Shown here: positions 49,507-58,045 of the stretch, in pieces
Numbering within the stretch: the stretch's first letter is position 1
Layout: every line of letters begins with the position of its first letter
Source: NP936 sp002726085
Lineage (GTDB): Bacteria > Acidobacteriota > Vicinamibacteria > Vicinamibacterales > UBA8438
Direction of reading: 5' to 3'
DNA: 64,000 bases
Assembly (NCBI GenBank): GCA_036012905.1
Contig: DASCQF010000126.1
Location: forward strand, 20,387-84,386
The notes under the pieces: generated by a model
What the model saw: only the letters and a program-made list of their open reading frames with translations
Database searches by the model: none
Told to the model about the DNA's origin: nothing
Program-made: the position numbers and the translations under genes

Positions 49507-51117
49507 TCACGAACCGGAGGGTCGTAGCCGCTCGCCCTCCAGCTCGCTGGTCAGCGCCATGAAGTGCTCGGCCGCGACGGCGCCGGTGCCGGTGTGTCGG
49601 GTGATCTGGATATCGGCCAGGTCGTACACGCTCTCGACCACAACTATCCCCACACCTTTCGGTGCCAGGAACCGGGCCGCGTCCGGAAAGATCGCGTCAA
49701 TCGTCTGAAAGCAGGTCCCGTGCGGCGGCACGACACCCTCGGCCCGTACTCGATCACCCTGCTCGTTCAGCAGGGTCGCGGTGAACGGCGCCTCGTCAGC
49801 ATAACGTCGTTCGTTGCCGCAGTTGGTGATGCAAAGCTGGGTCTCGAGGGGTGGACGGCACCAGACACGGCTAAAGGCGCCGTAGGGCACGCGGCCCCGG
49901 ACAGCCGCCCGCTGTGGCGAATTCCATTCGTCGCTCCAGCCCATGACCCGTGCTGTCCCACGAACGGTTCGATACTCGAGCAGGGCCTGGAGCACACGTG
50001 GATAGACCGGCCGGTCTTCACGCGTGAAGGCCAGGGTGACGTGGCCAACGAACGGGCGTGTCGGGTCCGGCAACAGCTCCGCAATATCCCCGCGGGCGAG
50101 GCCGTGACGTGTCGCGGCCAGCCAGCGCGGCCGCTCGGCCACCAGCGTGCCGACTTCATCGTAGAGATACGCATCGACCGAGAAGTCCTCATCAAAATCG
50201 GGCGGCCCGTGGCTGTTGAAGATGTTGACGGTGGTCGTCAGATCGTCGCGATGCACTGCGAACATCGGATTGATGCGGCCGCGGTCCAGAAACCGCTCCG
50301 CGAACGCGCCTATCGGTGCCAGATCGCTGTAGACGTCGCCCCCATGGTAGCCGGACAGCCCGGACATAAATGCCCCGCTGGTCATCACGTAAGGACGGAT
50401 AAACAGACCGGTGGAATCGAAGTGCCCTGAAACGGTCAGATGCCGGCCGCCACTGAAGCCCACTGCATCGGGAAACAGCTCGCTTACCCGGAGTCGAGTC
50501 GCGGTGAACGGTCGCATCGGCCGGAGGTGGCGCGCCGTCCGTGTGGCGCCGAGATGGTTGCGTAGCTCCAGCGAGACCGCCCCAGCCGGCTGTTCATCCG
50601 GACCGTTGAGCACGACCAGGTAGCTTTTCTGCTCCGACGTCTCCTCGACCACGATCTCTGTGAAGTGATTCCGATAGGGCGCCTGCACGACCGCCTGGTC
50701 GCTGTGCAACCCACAGATCGACCCATCCGACTCATCGTCCGCGTACCAGTCGATGAGGCCATACAGGCGCTTATATGCGTCGCCATCGGGGCCATCAAGG
50801 CGAGCGGCGGCACCGACGCCGCCATCTGGGGCCGAGACGAATACAGCTAGCACTCCCTCGGCCACGGGCTCGGCTGCCGCCACTGCGTCCGGTGGGTGCT
50901 TGGAGTCGATCAGGAACACCTGATCTTCAACTGGCTCCACCTGCCACGAGGCAACCCGACGCCCGTCGTCGAACAGCATGAACCGGAGGGTGACGCCTTC
51001 GAGACGGGCGTATTCTTTCCAATAGATTGAGACCAGCGTGTGAAGGTTGCCGGTTTCCCGCCACCAGTACAGATCGGCACCCAGCGTGTCGGCCGGGAGC
51101 TCGAGCGGGTTGGGCAC
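49507..51117 (-). CDS. Unknown 536-residue protein
   Basis: Not recognised. The start is placed at a GTG (51117) preceded by AGGAG; a TTG 18 bp upstream is also open. No signal peptide or membrane helix is seen. The protein looks like a string of beta-rich modules with repeated local themes such as FTEIVVEE, LELRNHLGATRTARHLRPMRPFTATRLRVSELFPDAVGFSGG, and later THFMALTSELEG-like EHFMALTSELEG. Two similar phrases, SELFPDA and DAIFPDAARF, suggest an internal duplication. It lies alone between GGT and RidA. Confidence 0.8.
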   Translation of the reverse strand: MPNPLELPADTLGADLYWWRETGNLHTLVSIYWKEYARLEGVTLRFMLFDDGRRVASWQVEPVEDQVFLIDSKHPPDAVAAAEPVAEGVLAVFVSAPDGGVGAAARLDGPDGDAYKRLYGLIDWYADDESDGSICGLHSDQAVVQAPYRNHFTEIVVEETSEQKSYLVVLNGPDEQPAGAVSLELRNHLGATRTARHLRPMRPFTATRLRVSELFPDAVGFSGGRHLTVSGHFDSTGLFIRPYVMTSGAFMSGLSGYHGGDVYSDLAPIGAFAERFLDRGRINPMFAVHRDDLTTTVNIFNSHGPPDFDEDFSVDAYLYDEVGTLVAERPRWLAATRHGLARGDIAELLPDPTRPFVGHVTLAFTREDRPVYPRVLQALLEYRTVRGTARVMGWSDEWNSPQRAAVRGRVPYGAFSRVWCRPPLETQLCITNCGNERRYADEAPFTATLLNEQGDRVRAEGVVPPHGTCFQTIDAIFPDAARFLAPKGVGIVVVESVYDLADIQITRHTGTGAVAAEHFMALTSELEGERLRPSGS

Positions 51118-51146
51118 AAGGCTCCTATCAGGCAATGTCAGGACAC

Positions 51147-51186
51147 CGGCGAAGCCGACCGGCTTCTCCTGCCTCCTGCCTCCTAA
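51147..51186. repeat. Hairpin-capped heptamer repeat (family A)
   Basis: CGGCGAAGCCGACCGGCTTC cap then TCCTGCC, TCCTGCC, TCCT units between the RidA and unknown protein genes. Confidence 0.8.
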
Positions 51187-51190
51187 GAAC

Positions 51191-51655
51191 TCACGATCCC
51201 ACCGCGATGCCCATCACTTCGAAGCGCGCACCGCGCAGGAGGGGCCCGGCACCGAGAAACGCCCTGGCGGGCGGGTCGCTCGTGAAGTAGTCGGTGTAGA
51301 CGGCGTTGAAGTCGGCATAGAAAGCCACGTCGGAGCAGAACACCTGGACGCTGACCAGATCGTCCATCGTCATACCGGCCTCCTCGAGCACCGACCGGAT
51401 CCCGTCCAGCACATTCCGCGCTTCTTGCCGCGGCTCGGCGGGGGGCTGCCCCGTCGCCGGGTCCATGCCGAGTCGACCGGACAGATACAGCGTGTCACCC
51501 GCCAGGATGGCGTCGCTGAACGGCGCCTGTGTGGTGCGCCCCGGCAGATTGATCGCGCGTCGCTCCGGCTGCGCCGACACCGACCCGAGCGCGCCGATCA
51601 CCACACCACCTAGCACGAGCCCTGCAACGAAGATGCGCATCGATTTCATACTCAT
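51191..51655 (-). CDS. Exported RidA/YjgF-family protein
   Basis: A 154-residue RidA-fold protein preceded by a clear signal peptide (IFVAGLVLGGVVIGALGSVSAQ). The RidA core shows APFSDAILAGDTLYLSGRLGMDPATG, ARNVLDGIRSVLEEAGM and CSDVAFYADFNAVY. Cytoplasmic RidA proteins hydrolyse reactive imines. The Arg that anchors the substrate in true RidA, usually next to the late R-x-x-x-x-V motif, is in ARAFLGAGPLLRGARFEV. Export suggests a different role. Confidence 0.88.
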   Translation of the reverse strand: MSMKSMRIFVAGLVLGGVVIGALGSVSAQPERRAINLPGRTTQAPFSDAILAGDTLYLSGRLGMDPATGQPPAEPRQEARNVLDGIRSVLEEAGMTMDDLVSVQVFCSDVAFYADFNAVYTDYFTSDPPARAFLGAGPLLRGARFEVMGIAVGS

Positions 51656-51666
51656 GCTGTTTGCTC

Positions 51667-52647
51667 CTACCCCTCCATCATCAGCACCGTCGAACCGGTC
51701 GTCTTCCGCGCTTCCAGGTCACGATGCGCCTGCGCCGCGTCTTCGAGCGGGAACACCTGGCTCACCTCCACCTTGACGGCTCCACTTTGCATGACGTCGA
51801 ACAGATCGGTCGTGGTTGTGTCGAGCTCCTCGCGGGTCTTGATGTAAGTCGCCAGCGTCGGCCGGGTCAGAAACAGGGAGCCCTTTGCCGCCAGGACCCC
51901 CGGGCTGAACGGCTCGACCGCTCCCGACGAGTTGCCATAGCTGACCATCAGCCCCCGTGGCTGCAGACAGTCGAGCGACGCCATGAAGGTGTCCTTCCCG
52001 ACCGAGTCGAACACCACCGGCACGCCGGCGCCGTCAGTGAGCGCCTTGACTCGCTCGGGGACGTTCTCGCGGGTGTAGACGATGGCGTGGTCGCACCCGT
52101 GGGCTCTCGCCAGCTCCGCCTTTTCGTCGCTGCCGACCGTTCCGATGACCGTCGCCCCGAGATGCTTCGCCCACTGACAGGCGATGAGCCCGACGCCCCC
52201 GGCGGCGGCATGGAGCAGTATGGTGTCCCCGGGCTTCACCGGGTAGATTCGTCGGATGAGGTACTGCACCGTGCACCCCTTGAGCATCATCGCGGCCGCC
52301 TGCTGGTCGGTGATGGCATCGGGCACTCTGACGAGCCGTGCCGCATCCACCACGCGCTGCTCGGTATAACCACCCAGACTCATGCTGTAGGCCACCCGGT
52401 CGCCCACGCCGAGCTCTGTGACACCGTCCCCCACTGCCTCCACCACACCGGCACCTTCGTTGCCGATGACGGCCGGCATCGCCGGCACCGGGTAGAGACC
52501 GGTGCGGTGATAGACGTCGATGAAGTTCAGACCGGCCGCCGTCTGTCGAATCAGTGCCTGGCCTGGTCCCGGCGTCCCCGGGTCCACGTCGTCCAGGCGC
52601 AACACTTCGGGCCCGCCATGCTCATGAATGCGAATCGCTTTGGCCAT
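51667..52647 (-). CDS. NADPH:quinone oxidoreductase (Qor-like, MDR family)
   Basis: A 326-residue zinc-free medium-chain reductase that reduces quinones or enones. It shows GLNFIDVYHRTGLYPVPAMPAVIGNEGAG, the nucleotide-binding AAAGGVGLIACQWAKHLGATVIGT and MVSYGNSSGAVEPF. It is 11 bp upstream of the exported RidA gene on the same strand and divergent from glcF. Confidence 0.93.
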   Translation of the reverse strand: MAKAIRIHEHGGPEVLRLDDVDPGTPGPGQALIRQTAAGLNFIDVYHRTGLYPVPAMPAVIGNEGAGVVEAVGDGVTELGVGDRVAYSMSLGGYTEQRVVDAARLVRVPDAITDQQAAAMMLKGCTVQYLIRRIYPVKPGDTILLHAAAGGVGLIACQWAKHLGATVIGTVGSDEKAELARAHGCDHAIVYTRENVPERVKALTDGAGVPVVFDSVGKDTFMASLDCLQPRGLMVSYGNSSGAVEPFSPGVLAAKGSLFLTRPTLATYIKTREELDTTTTDLFDVMQSGAVKVEVSQVFPLEDAAQAHRDLEARKTTGSTVLMMEG

Positions 52648-52737
52648 TGATAGCTCCGATTACTCCGCGTGTGCTCCGAACTTCTGGTCGTAGCCCACAC
52701 CGCAGTGGGCCCGGGAATCATACTGCGGCTTCAAGAC

Positions 52738-52783
52738 CACTCCAAGGAGACAGGGGGCGGGAGAAAGTCGGAGGGCTTCGCCA
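52738..52783. repeat. Heptamer repeat with hairpin (family A), degraded
   Basis: GGAGACA, GGGGGCG, GGAGAAA units then GGGCTTCGCC; a partly decayed member in the qor-glcF gap. Confidence 0.5.
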
Positions 52784-52840
52784 GCATTCGCTCTGCAACA
52801 GGGTGACAAGGCGGGTCGATTTTCGGCAGACTGTCACGGC

Positions 52841-54151
52841 ATGACGCGTTCCGCCTTCGACTCGCACCACCCACCGGACCCGGCGCTGGTCGCCGACTGC
52901 GTGCACTGCGGGTTCTGTTTGCCAACCTGCCCGACCTATATGTTGTGGGGAAAGGAGACCGACTCGCCGCGGGGCCGAATAGTGCTCATCAAGGGCGGGC
53001 TCGCAGGCGAGACGGGCATCACCGACCCTCTGGTCCGTCACTTCGACACCTGTCTGGGCTGCATGGCCTGCGTGACGGCCTGCCCGTCAGGCGTGCAATA
53101 CGACAAATTGATCGCGGCCACGCGGCCACAGATCGAGCGACAGGCGCACCGGCCGCTGGGCGACCGGCTGTTCCGGTGGCTGATTTTCGCGCTCTTCCCC
53201 TATCCGACTCGTCTGCGTCTGGTCGCCGGGAACCTCTGGGCCTATCAGCGGCTCGGTCTGCAGCAACTGGCACGCGCGACTGGGTTACTGCAGCTACTAC
53301 CGGCTCCACTGCGCGCCATGGAGGCCGTGCTGCCGCCGGTGTCACTCGGCGGGGCCTGGTCGACCGCGCCCGTCCGCGTGCCAGCCATCGGTGAACGGCG
53401 CCGCAAGGTCGGGATGCTGCTCGGCTGCGTGCAGCGGGTCTTCTTCGACAAAGTAAATGCCGCGACGATCCGGGTGCTGGCTGCCGAGGGCTGCGAGGTT
53501 GTCATTCCCCGCACCCAGGGCTGTTGCGGAGCATTGATGATGCACGCCGGTCTCGAGGCGGACGCTGCAGACATGGCGCGTCGCTTCATCGACGCGTTCG
53601 AAACGGAGGCGGCCGACGTCGAGACCATCGTCATCAACGCCGCCGGGTGCGGTTCGACGCTGAAGGAGTACGGCCACCTGCTGCGGGACGACCCGGCGTA
53701 TGCCGGTCGAGCGCAGGCGCTGGCCGACAAGTGCAAGGACATCTCGGAGCTGCTCGCCGAGCTCGAACCGCGAGCACCGCGGCACCCGGTGCCGCTCCGC
53801 ATCGCCTACCACGACGCCTGCCACCTGCAGCACGCCCAAGGTGTGACCGCGGAGCCCAGACGGGTGCTTGGCACAATCCCAGAGTTGGAGCTGCGCGAGA
53901 TTCCTGAGGCGGGCATCTGTTGCGGCTCAGCCGGAATCTACAACCTGGTCGAGCCGGACACCGCCGACGACCTCGGAGACCGGAAGGCTCGGCACATCCT
54001 GACGACCGGCGCCGAGGCCGTCGTCTCGAACAACCCCGGGTGCCTGTTGCAGATCGCGAGTCGACTGGAGCAGGCGGGCAAGCCAACGCGCACCTACCAC
54101 ATGGTGGAGCTGGTGGATGCGTCGATCCAGGGAGTGGCATTGACGCGATGA
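52841..54151 (+). CDS. glcF: Glycolate oxidase iron-sulfur subunit
   Basis: The Fe-S subunit that passes electrons from glycolate (or a D-lactate-type substrate) to the quinone pool. The 436-residue protein has two [4Fe-4S] motifs (CVHCGFCLPTCPTY and CLGCMACVTACPSG) and two CCG-type domains (GCCGALMMHAG and GICCGSAGIYN, with YHDACHLQHAQG). It faces glcE and glcD on the other strand across an insert. Confidence 0.94.
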   Translation: MTRSAFDSHHPPDPALVADCVHCGFCLPTCPTYMLWGKETDSPRGRIVLIKGGLAGETGITDPLVRHFDTCLGCMACVTACPSGVQYDKLIAATRPQIERQAHRPLGDRLFRWLIFALFPYPTRLRLVAGNLWAYQRLGLQQLARATGLLQLLPAPLRAMEAVLPPVSLGGAWSTAPVRVPAIGERRRKVGMLLGCVQRVFFDKVNAATIRVLAAEGCEVVIPRTQGCCGALMMHAGLEADAADMARRFIDAFETEAADVETIVINAAGCGSTLKEYGHLLRDDPAYAGRAQALADKCKDISELLAELEPRAPRHPVPLRIAYHDACHLQHAQGVTAEPRRVLGTIPELELREIPEAGICCGSAGIYNLVEPDTADDLGDRKARHILTTGAEAVVSNNPGCLLQIASRLEQAGKPTRTYHMVELVDASIQGVALTR

Positions 54152-54343
54152 AGGTTTGGCTGGGGTCTGTGAGCGCCGCTCATTTGGGGCCTCTACTTGC
54201 GACACTGGGACCAGCAGACTTACAGCCCCTGTCGAACAGCGTGGGTTCAGGGTCCGTGTCCCGCCACCCCGCGTCGGAGCTCGCCGTGAGCCGATTTGTC
54301 CCTCTGGGGCGTGTCGGCACGAACTAGCCCCTCAGTTCGGAGA

Positions 54344-55048
54344 ATGAAGGCACGAACAGCGTCGACAAGGCTTCTCGACAGGCTCAAGAAACTGTGGATC
54401 CGTGTGCTAACTGGAGACTGTTTGAGGAAAACCAGGTTGCATACCTATTCGGGCAATTTGATCGATCTTCGCGGCATGCGGTACCTGCCGTCGTCGATGT
54501 GGTCAGTTTTTCTTTTGAAAGCTTTTGGATATCGTCTTCGCGTTCCCTGGCTTGGGTACCGCGCAGTGACGCATCTCGGCCATCTCGTGCGCCCGAATTG
54601 GAAGGTGCTCGAGTTCGGCTCTGGCATGTCTTCACTGTTCTTTGCGCGAGCGTGTTCTAACCTCGTTTCGGTGGAGTCTGACCAGAGCTGGCACGATCGC
54701 ATGCAAGAAATGTTTTCAGAGGAGGGGATGAACAACATCGACTACAGGCTTTGCGATCCTGACTCCTACAATTCACATCCTGACCTCCCGATCAACCACT
54801 TCGACTTGATCGTGATTGACGGAATGGCAAGAGACGTGTCGGCGCAAGTTGCGATTCAATTAGTGCGTCCGGGGGGGTATATTTTTTACGACAATAGCGA
54901 TGTTCCGTGGGAAGAGTACAGGAAGGCTCGCAACCTCTTGACCGCAGCAGCCGAGTCAAACGGAGTGACAATCTTCAATGACTTCACTCCATTTCAAATC
55001 CAGGTAAACGAAAGCATGCTGGTCAAAATCAGTAAGCGGCAGCACTGA
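54344..55048 (+). CDS. Methyltransferase-like protein, low GC, probably acquired
   Basis: A 234-residue protein from the ATG at 54344. It has the SAM-binding motif VLEFGSGMSSLFFARACSNLVSVESDQ, then FDLIVIDGMARD and the LVRPGGYIFYDNSD segment. It resembles FkbM-like or glycan methyltransferases, but the substrate is unknown. Its base use is clearly richer in A/T than all its neighbours, and it lies between glcF and a mobile-like element. Both facts point to transfer. Confidence 0.8.
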   Translation: MKARTASTRLLDRLKKLWIRVLTGDCLRKTRLHTYSGNLIDLRGMRYLPSSMWSVFLLKAFGYRLRVPWLGYRAVTHLGHLVRPNWKVLEFGSGMSSLFFARACSNLVSVESDQSWHDRMQEMFSEEGMNNIDYRLCDPDSYNSHPDLPINHFDLIVIDGMARDVSAQVAIQLVRPGGYIFYDNSDVPWEEYRKARNLLTAAAESNGVTIFNDFTPFQIQVNESMLVKISKRQH

Positions 55049-55085
55049 GACCTTGGCGATGGCCATAGAGGTCAAGCCACACCTT

Positions 55086-55271
55086 AGTGGCCCCGGTCAT
55101 GAATACGGTCGCATTCGGCCGCCGATGCATCCCACCCAGGCCGGCGTTGGGCTCTTGCTCAGCGGGGTCGAATACTGCCGGTATGCTCCCTCCTCGCGCC
55201 TACAGCGAGCCGAGCGCGGTATCCGCCGACTGGGCCCTCGTTGCGTGACCGTACTTATGACCGGGACCACT
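55086..55271. mobile_element. MITE-like element, copy 2 (186 bp)
   Basis: The same length and order as copy 1 at 24169-24354, with 25-bp terminal inverted repeats (three mismatches here). It starts 37 bp after the low-GC methyltransferase stop and ends 14 bp before the glcE stop codon. No coding gene is expected inside; an open frame is conserved in both copies but has no start or known domain. Confidence 0.75.
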
Positions 55272-55285
55272 GAGAACGGTCGTTC

Positions 55286-56569
55286 TCAATATCCGCCTGG
55301 TCCACGACCACAATTCAGCGTACCGGTCGGGTCAAAGCGACGCTTGACCTCCTGCATGGTCCGCAGACCGTCGCCAACCGGACCCCACACGTCGACCAGC
55401 GCCTTCAGCTCGGGGTCGGTCCGCTGGATCACGGCACTACCCCGGCCGACCGGGAGCCGGTTGCGCAGCGCGGTGACCAACGCCGCCTGTTCAGGCACCG
55501 GGCCACTGAACCCAAGATACAGCACACCGAGACCGGCGCGGCCGGTCACCCGGTAGTCGAGCCGGCGCGTGCTCGTAGCGTCGTCTAGCCAGGCGAGGGT
55601 CGACGTCAGCTCGGCCGGCAGAACCACCAGCTTCACAATCGTGCCTTCCTGGTCGAACAGACGGGCATCGTGCGCGCGCCAGGCGGCGGTCTCTTCGTCA
55701 CCCGTCAGGATCGTCGGTGTGCCACCTAGGCCCTTGGCCAGCGTGGCCGCCTGCTCCGCCTGCTCGAGCACAACCGCCTCGACCGACTCGAACCGGACGA
55801 GCATCGTCGTCGGCGGCAGCGCTAACTCCAGCGCGGTTGGCGTGGCGGCGTGGGCCAGGAGATCGTCGACGAACGGGCCGCACAGCGCGGCGTCTGAAAA
55901 CTCGACCGCCACGGACCGCGAGGCCTCAGCCAGCGGCGCCAGCTTGAAGGTGGCGGTCAGGATGACGCCGAGACACCCGAACGAGCCGGTCATCAGCCGC
56001 GCCAGGTCATAGCCGGCTACGTTCTTCACGACGATACCGCCGGTCTTTGCCAACAGACCGTCGGCCCGCGCCAGGGTCATGCCGATTATCAGGTCACGCG
56101 GCGCGCCGTGACGTTGGCGACGCGGCCCGCTGTCGTTGGTGGCGACAATCCCGCCAATGGTGGCTCGGTCGCCCCATGGCGGATCCAGCGGCAACCATTG
56201 ACGGTGCCGGCTCAACACGGCATTCGTCTCGGCGAGCGTCGCGCCAGCCTGCACCGTGGCGGTCAGATCGCCGTGTCGATGCACGTCCACGGCGTTCATT
56301 GCCGCGGTCGACACCACGAGGTCCACGGACTCGGGTGGTGGCCCCCAGCTCAACTTCGTACCGCCGCCCTGCACCAGTACGGTCCGCCCGGTTTCGGTCG
56401 CCCAGGCGAGCATCGTCGACACCTCAGGAGCGTTCTGCGGTGTCGCGACGATGCCCGGTACGACACCGTCTATTGCGTCAGCCATCGACCCCGGTCGGGC
56501 AACCGCCGCACCGACTCGCGCGTCCACCTCGGCCACGAGGTCGTCGGGTGTGGATGACTGGCTCGGCAT
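55286..56569 (-). CDS. glcE: Glycolate oxidase FAD-binding subunit
   Basis: A 427-residue FAD-binding oxidoreductase subunit. The FAD_binding_4 core shows VQGGGTKLSWG and GGIVATNDSGPRR, then GGIVVKNVAGYDLARLMTGSFGCLGVI. The C-terminus FDPTGTLNCGRG is typical of the family. It works with glcD and glcF. The start is 27 bp from the glcD stop. Confidence 0.93.
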   Translation of the reverse strand: MPSQSSTPDDLVAEVDARVGAAVARPGSMADAIDGVVPGIVATPQNAPEVSTMLAWATETGRTVLVQGGGTKLSWGPPPESVDLVVSTAAMNAVDVHRHGDLTATVQAGATLAETNAVLSRHRQWLPLDPPWGDRATIGGIVATNDSGPRRQRHGAPRDLIIGMTLARADGLLAKTGGIVVKNVAGYDLARLMTGSFGCLGVILTATFKLAPLAEASRSVAVEFSDAALCGPFVDDLLAHAATPTALELALPPTTMLVRFESVEAVVLEQAEQAATLAKGLGGTPTILTGDEETAAWRAHDARLFDQEGTIVKLVVLPAELTSTLAWLDDATSTRRLDYRVTGRAGLGVLYLGFSGPVPEQAALVTALRNRLPVGRGSAVIQRTDPELKALVDVWGPVGDGLRTMQEVKRRFDPTGTLNCGRGPGGY

Positions 56570-56596
56570 CGGTTATCCAGGAGTGCCCGGCACGTG

Positions 56597-58045
56597 TCAG
56601 AAGCGTTCGGCGAGACCGGCAATCTCCGCCGGGTGGGCGCGATACGGCCCGGGAACCTCTCCACACAGACGTGGGGTCGGAAACACCTTCCCGGGGTTGC
56701 AGAGCTGGTCGGGGTCGAACGCGACTCGAACGAGCTGCATCGTCTCCAGATCCTCGGCACTGAACATCTTCGGCATGTGGCACGCCTTGTCGGCGCCGAC
56801 GCCGTGCTCGCCAGTCAGCGATCCCCCAACGTCGAGACAATAGGTCAGGATTTTCGAGGCAACCTGTTCGGCCAGTTCGGCCTGACCGTCAACCGCGTCG
56901 TCGTAACAGACGAGCGGGTGCAGGTTGCCGTCGCCGGCGTGGAACACGTTGCCAATCGTCAGGCCGGACTCGACTTCGAGTTGACGGATCCTCCGGAGCA
57001 CCTCCGGCAGCTTGCTGCGCGGGATTACGCCATCCTGCACGTAGTAGCTCGGCGCGATGCGCCCCATGGCCGCAAACGCGGCCTTGCGACCCATCCATAT
57101 GCGCCCACGGTGCGCTTCATCCCTTGCCACCTGGACGCCCCAGCCCTCATTGTGGGCACACACCGCTTCCACCTGAGAGAACAGTGCCTCAACCTCGCTT
57201 CTCGACCCGTCCAGCTCGACGATTAGCACCGCCTCGGCATCCGGGAAGCCGGGGTGCACCGCTGCCTCGGCGGCCCGGATCGTCGTGCGATCCATCATCT
57301 CGATCGCCGCCGGGATGATGCCGGCCGAGATGATGTCGGACACCGCGTTTCCCGCAGCGTCGGTCGAATCAAACGCGGCCAACAGCGTCCGCACCGCCTC
57401 GGGTTGGCGGACCAAACGGAGGGTCACCTTGGTGACGACCGCCAGCGTGCCTTCCGACCCGACAAGCACCCCCAGGAGATCGAGCCCAGGGCTGTCGAGG
57501 GCCTCGCCGCCCAGGTGCACCAGCTCACCATCTGGCAGCACCGCCTCAACTCCGACGACGTGATGGACGGTGAACCCGTACTTGAGGCAATGGGCGCCGC
57601 CGGAGTTCTCGGCGACGTTGCCCCCGATGGAGCAGATCAATTGGCTGGAGGGGTCGGGCGCGTAGTAGTAGCCGGCCGATTCCACCTCCCGGGTCACGTC
57701 CAGGTTCATCACGCCGGGTTCGACGGTCATCCGCTGATTCGGAATGTCGACATCCAGGATCCGATTCATCCGGGTCATGACGATCAACACACCGTCGGGA
57801 TGCGGCAACGCCCCACCAGAGAGCCCCGTGCCCTGACCACGGGCCACGAACGGCACGGTCGACCGATGGCAGAGACGCACCACCGCCTGCACCTGCTCCA
57901 CGCTGTCTGGCAGGACCGCCGCCGCCGGCCTTTCCCGCAGTCGGACAAGGCCGTCCGACTCGTATGTCAACAGGTCGCTGGCATCCCGAACCAGCCCCTC
58001 CGGACCGACAATCCGCTCCAGCTCGGCAAGGAAGATCTCTTCCAT
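56597..58045 (-). CDS. glcD: Glycolate oxidase FAD-linked catalytic subunit
   Basis: The catalytic flavoprotein of glycolate/D-2-hydroxyacid oxidase (482 residues from the ATG at 58045). It shows FVARGQGTGLSGGALPH, CSIGGNVAENSGGAHCLKYG, GDGNLHPLVCY and LTGEHGVGADKACHM. The ATG shares one base with the stop of the upstream M64 peptidase gene (TGATG), so the two are probably co-translated. Confidence 0.95.
   Translation of the reverse strand: MEEIFLAELERIVGPEGLVRDASDLLTYESDGLVRLRERPAAAVLPDSVEQVQAVVRLCHRSTVPFVARGQGTGLSGGALPHPDGVLIVMTRMNRILDVDIPNQRMTVEPGVMNLDVTREVESAGYYYAPDPSSQLICSIGGNVAENSGGAHCLKYGFTVHHVVGVEAVLPDGELVHLGGEALDSPGLDLLGVLVGSEGTLAVVTKVTLRLVRQPEAVRTLLAAFDSTDAAGNAVSDIISAGIIPAAIEMMDRTTIRAAEAAVHPGFPDAEAVLIVELDGSRSEVEALFSQVEAVCAHNEGWGVQVARDEAHRGRIWMGRKAAFAAMGRIAPSYYVQDGVIPRSKLPEVLRRIRQLEVESGLTIGNVFHAGDGNLHPLVCYDDAVDGQAELAEQVASKILTYCLDVGGSLTGEHGVGADKACHMPKMFSAEDLETMQLVRVAFDPDQLCNPGKVFPTPRLCGEVPGPYRAHPAEIAGLAERF

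Noticed and set aside
54225..54275. tRNA-like T-arm sequence (GGGTTC... with TCCCGCCACC) between glcF and the low-GC gene
   Set aside because: No complete cloverleaf or anticodon stem could be built; only a chance-like fragment remains.
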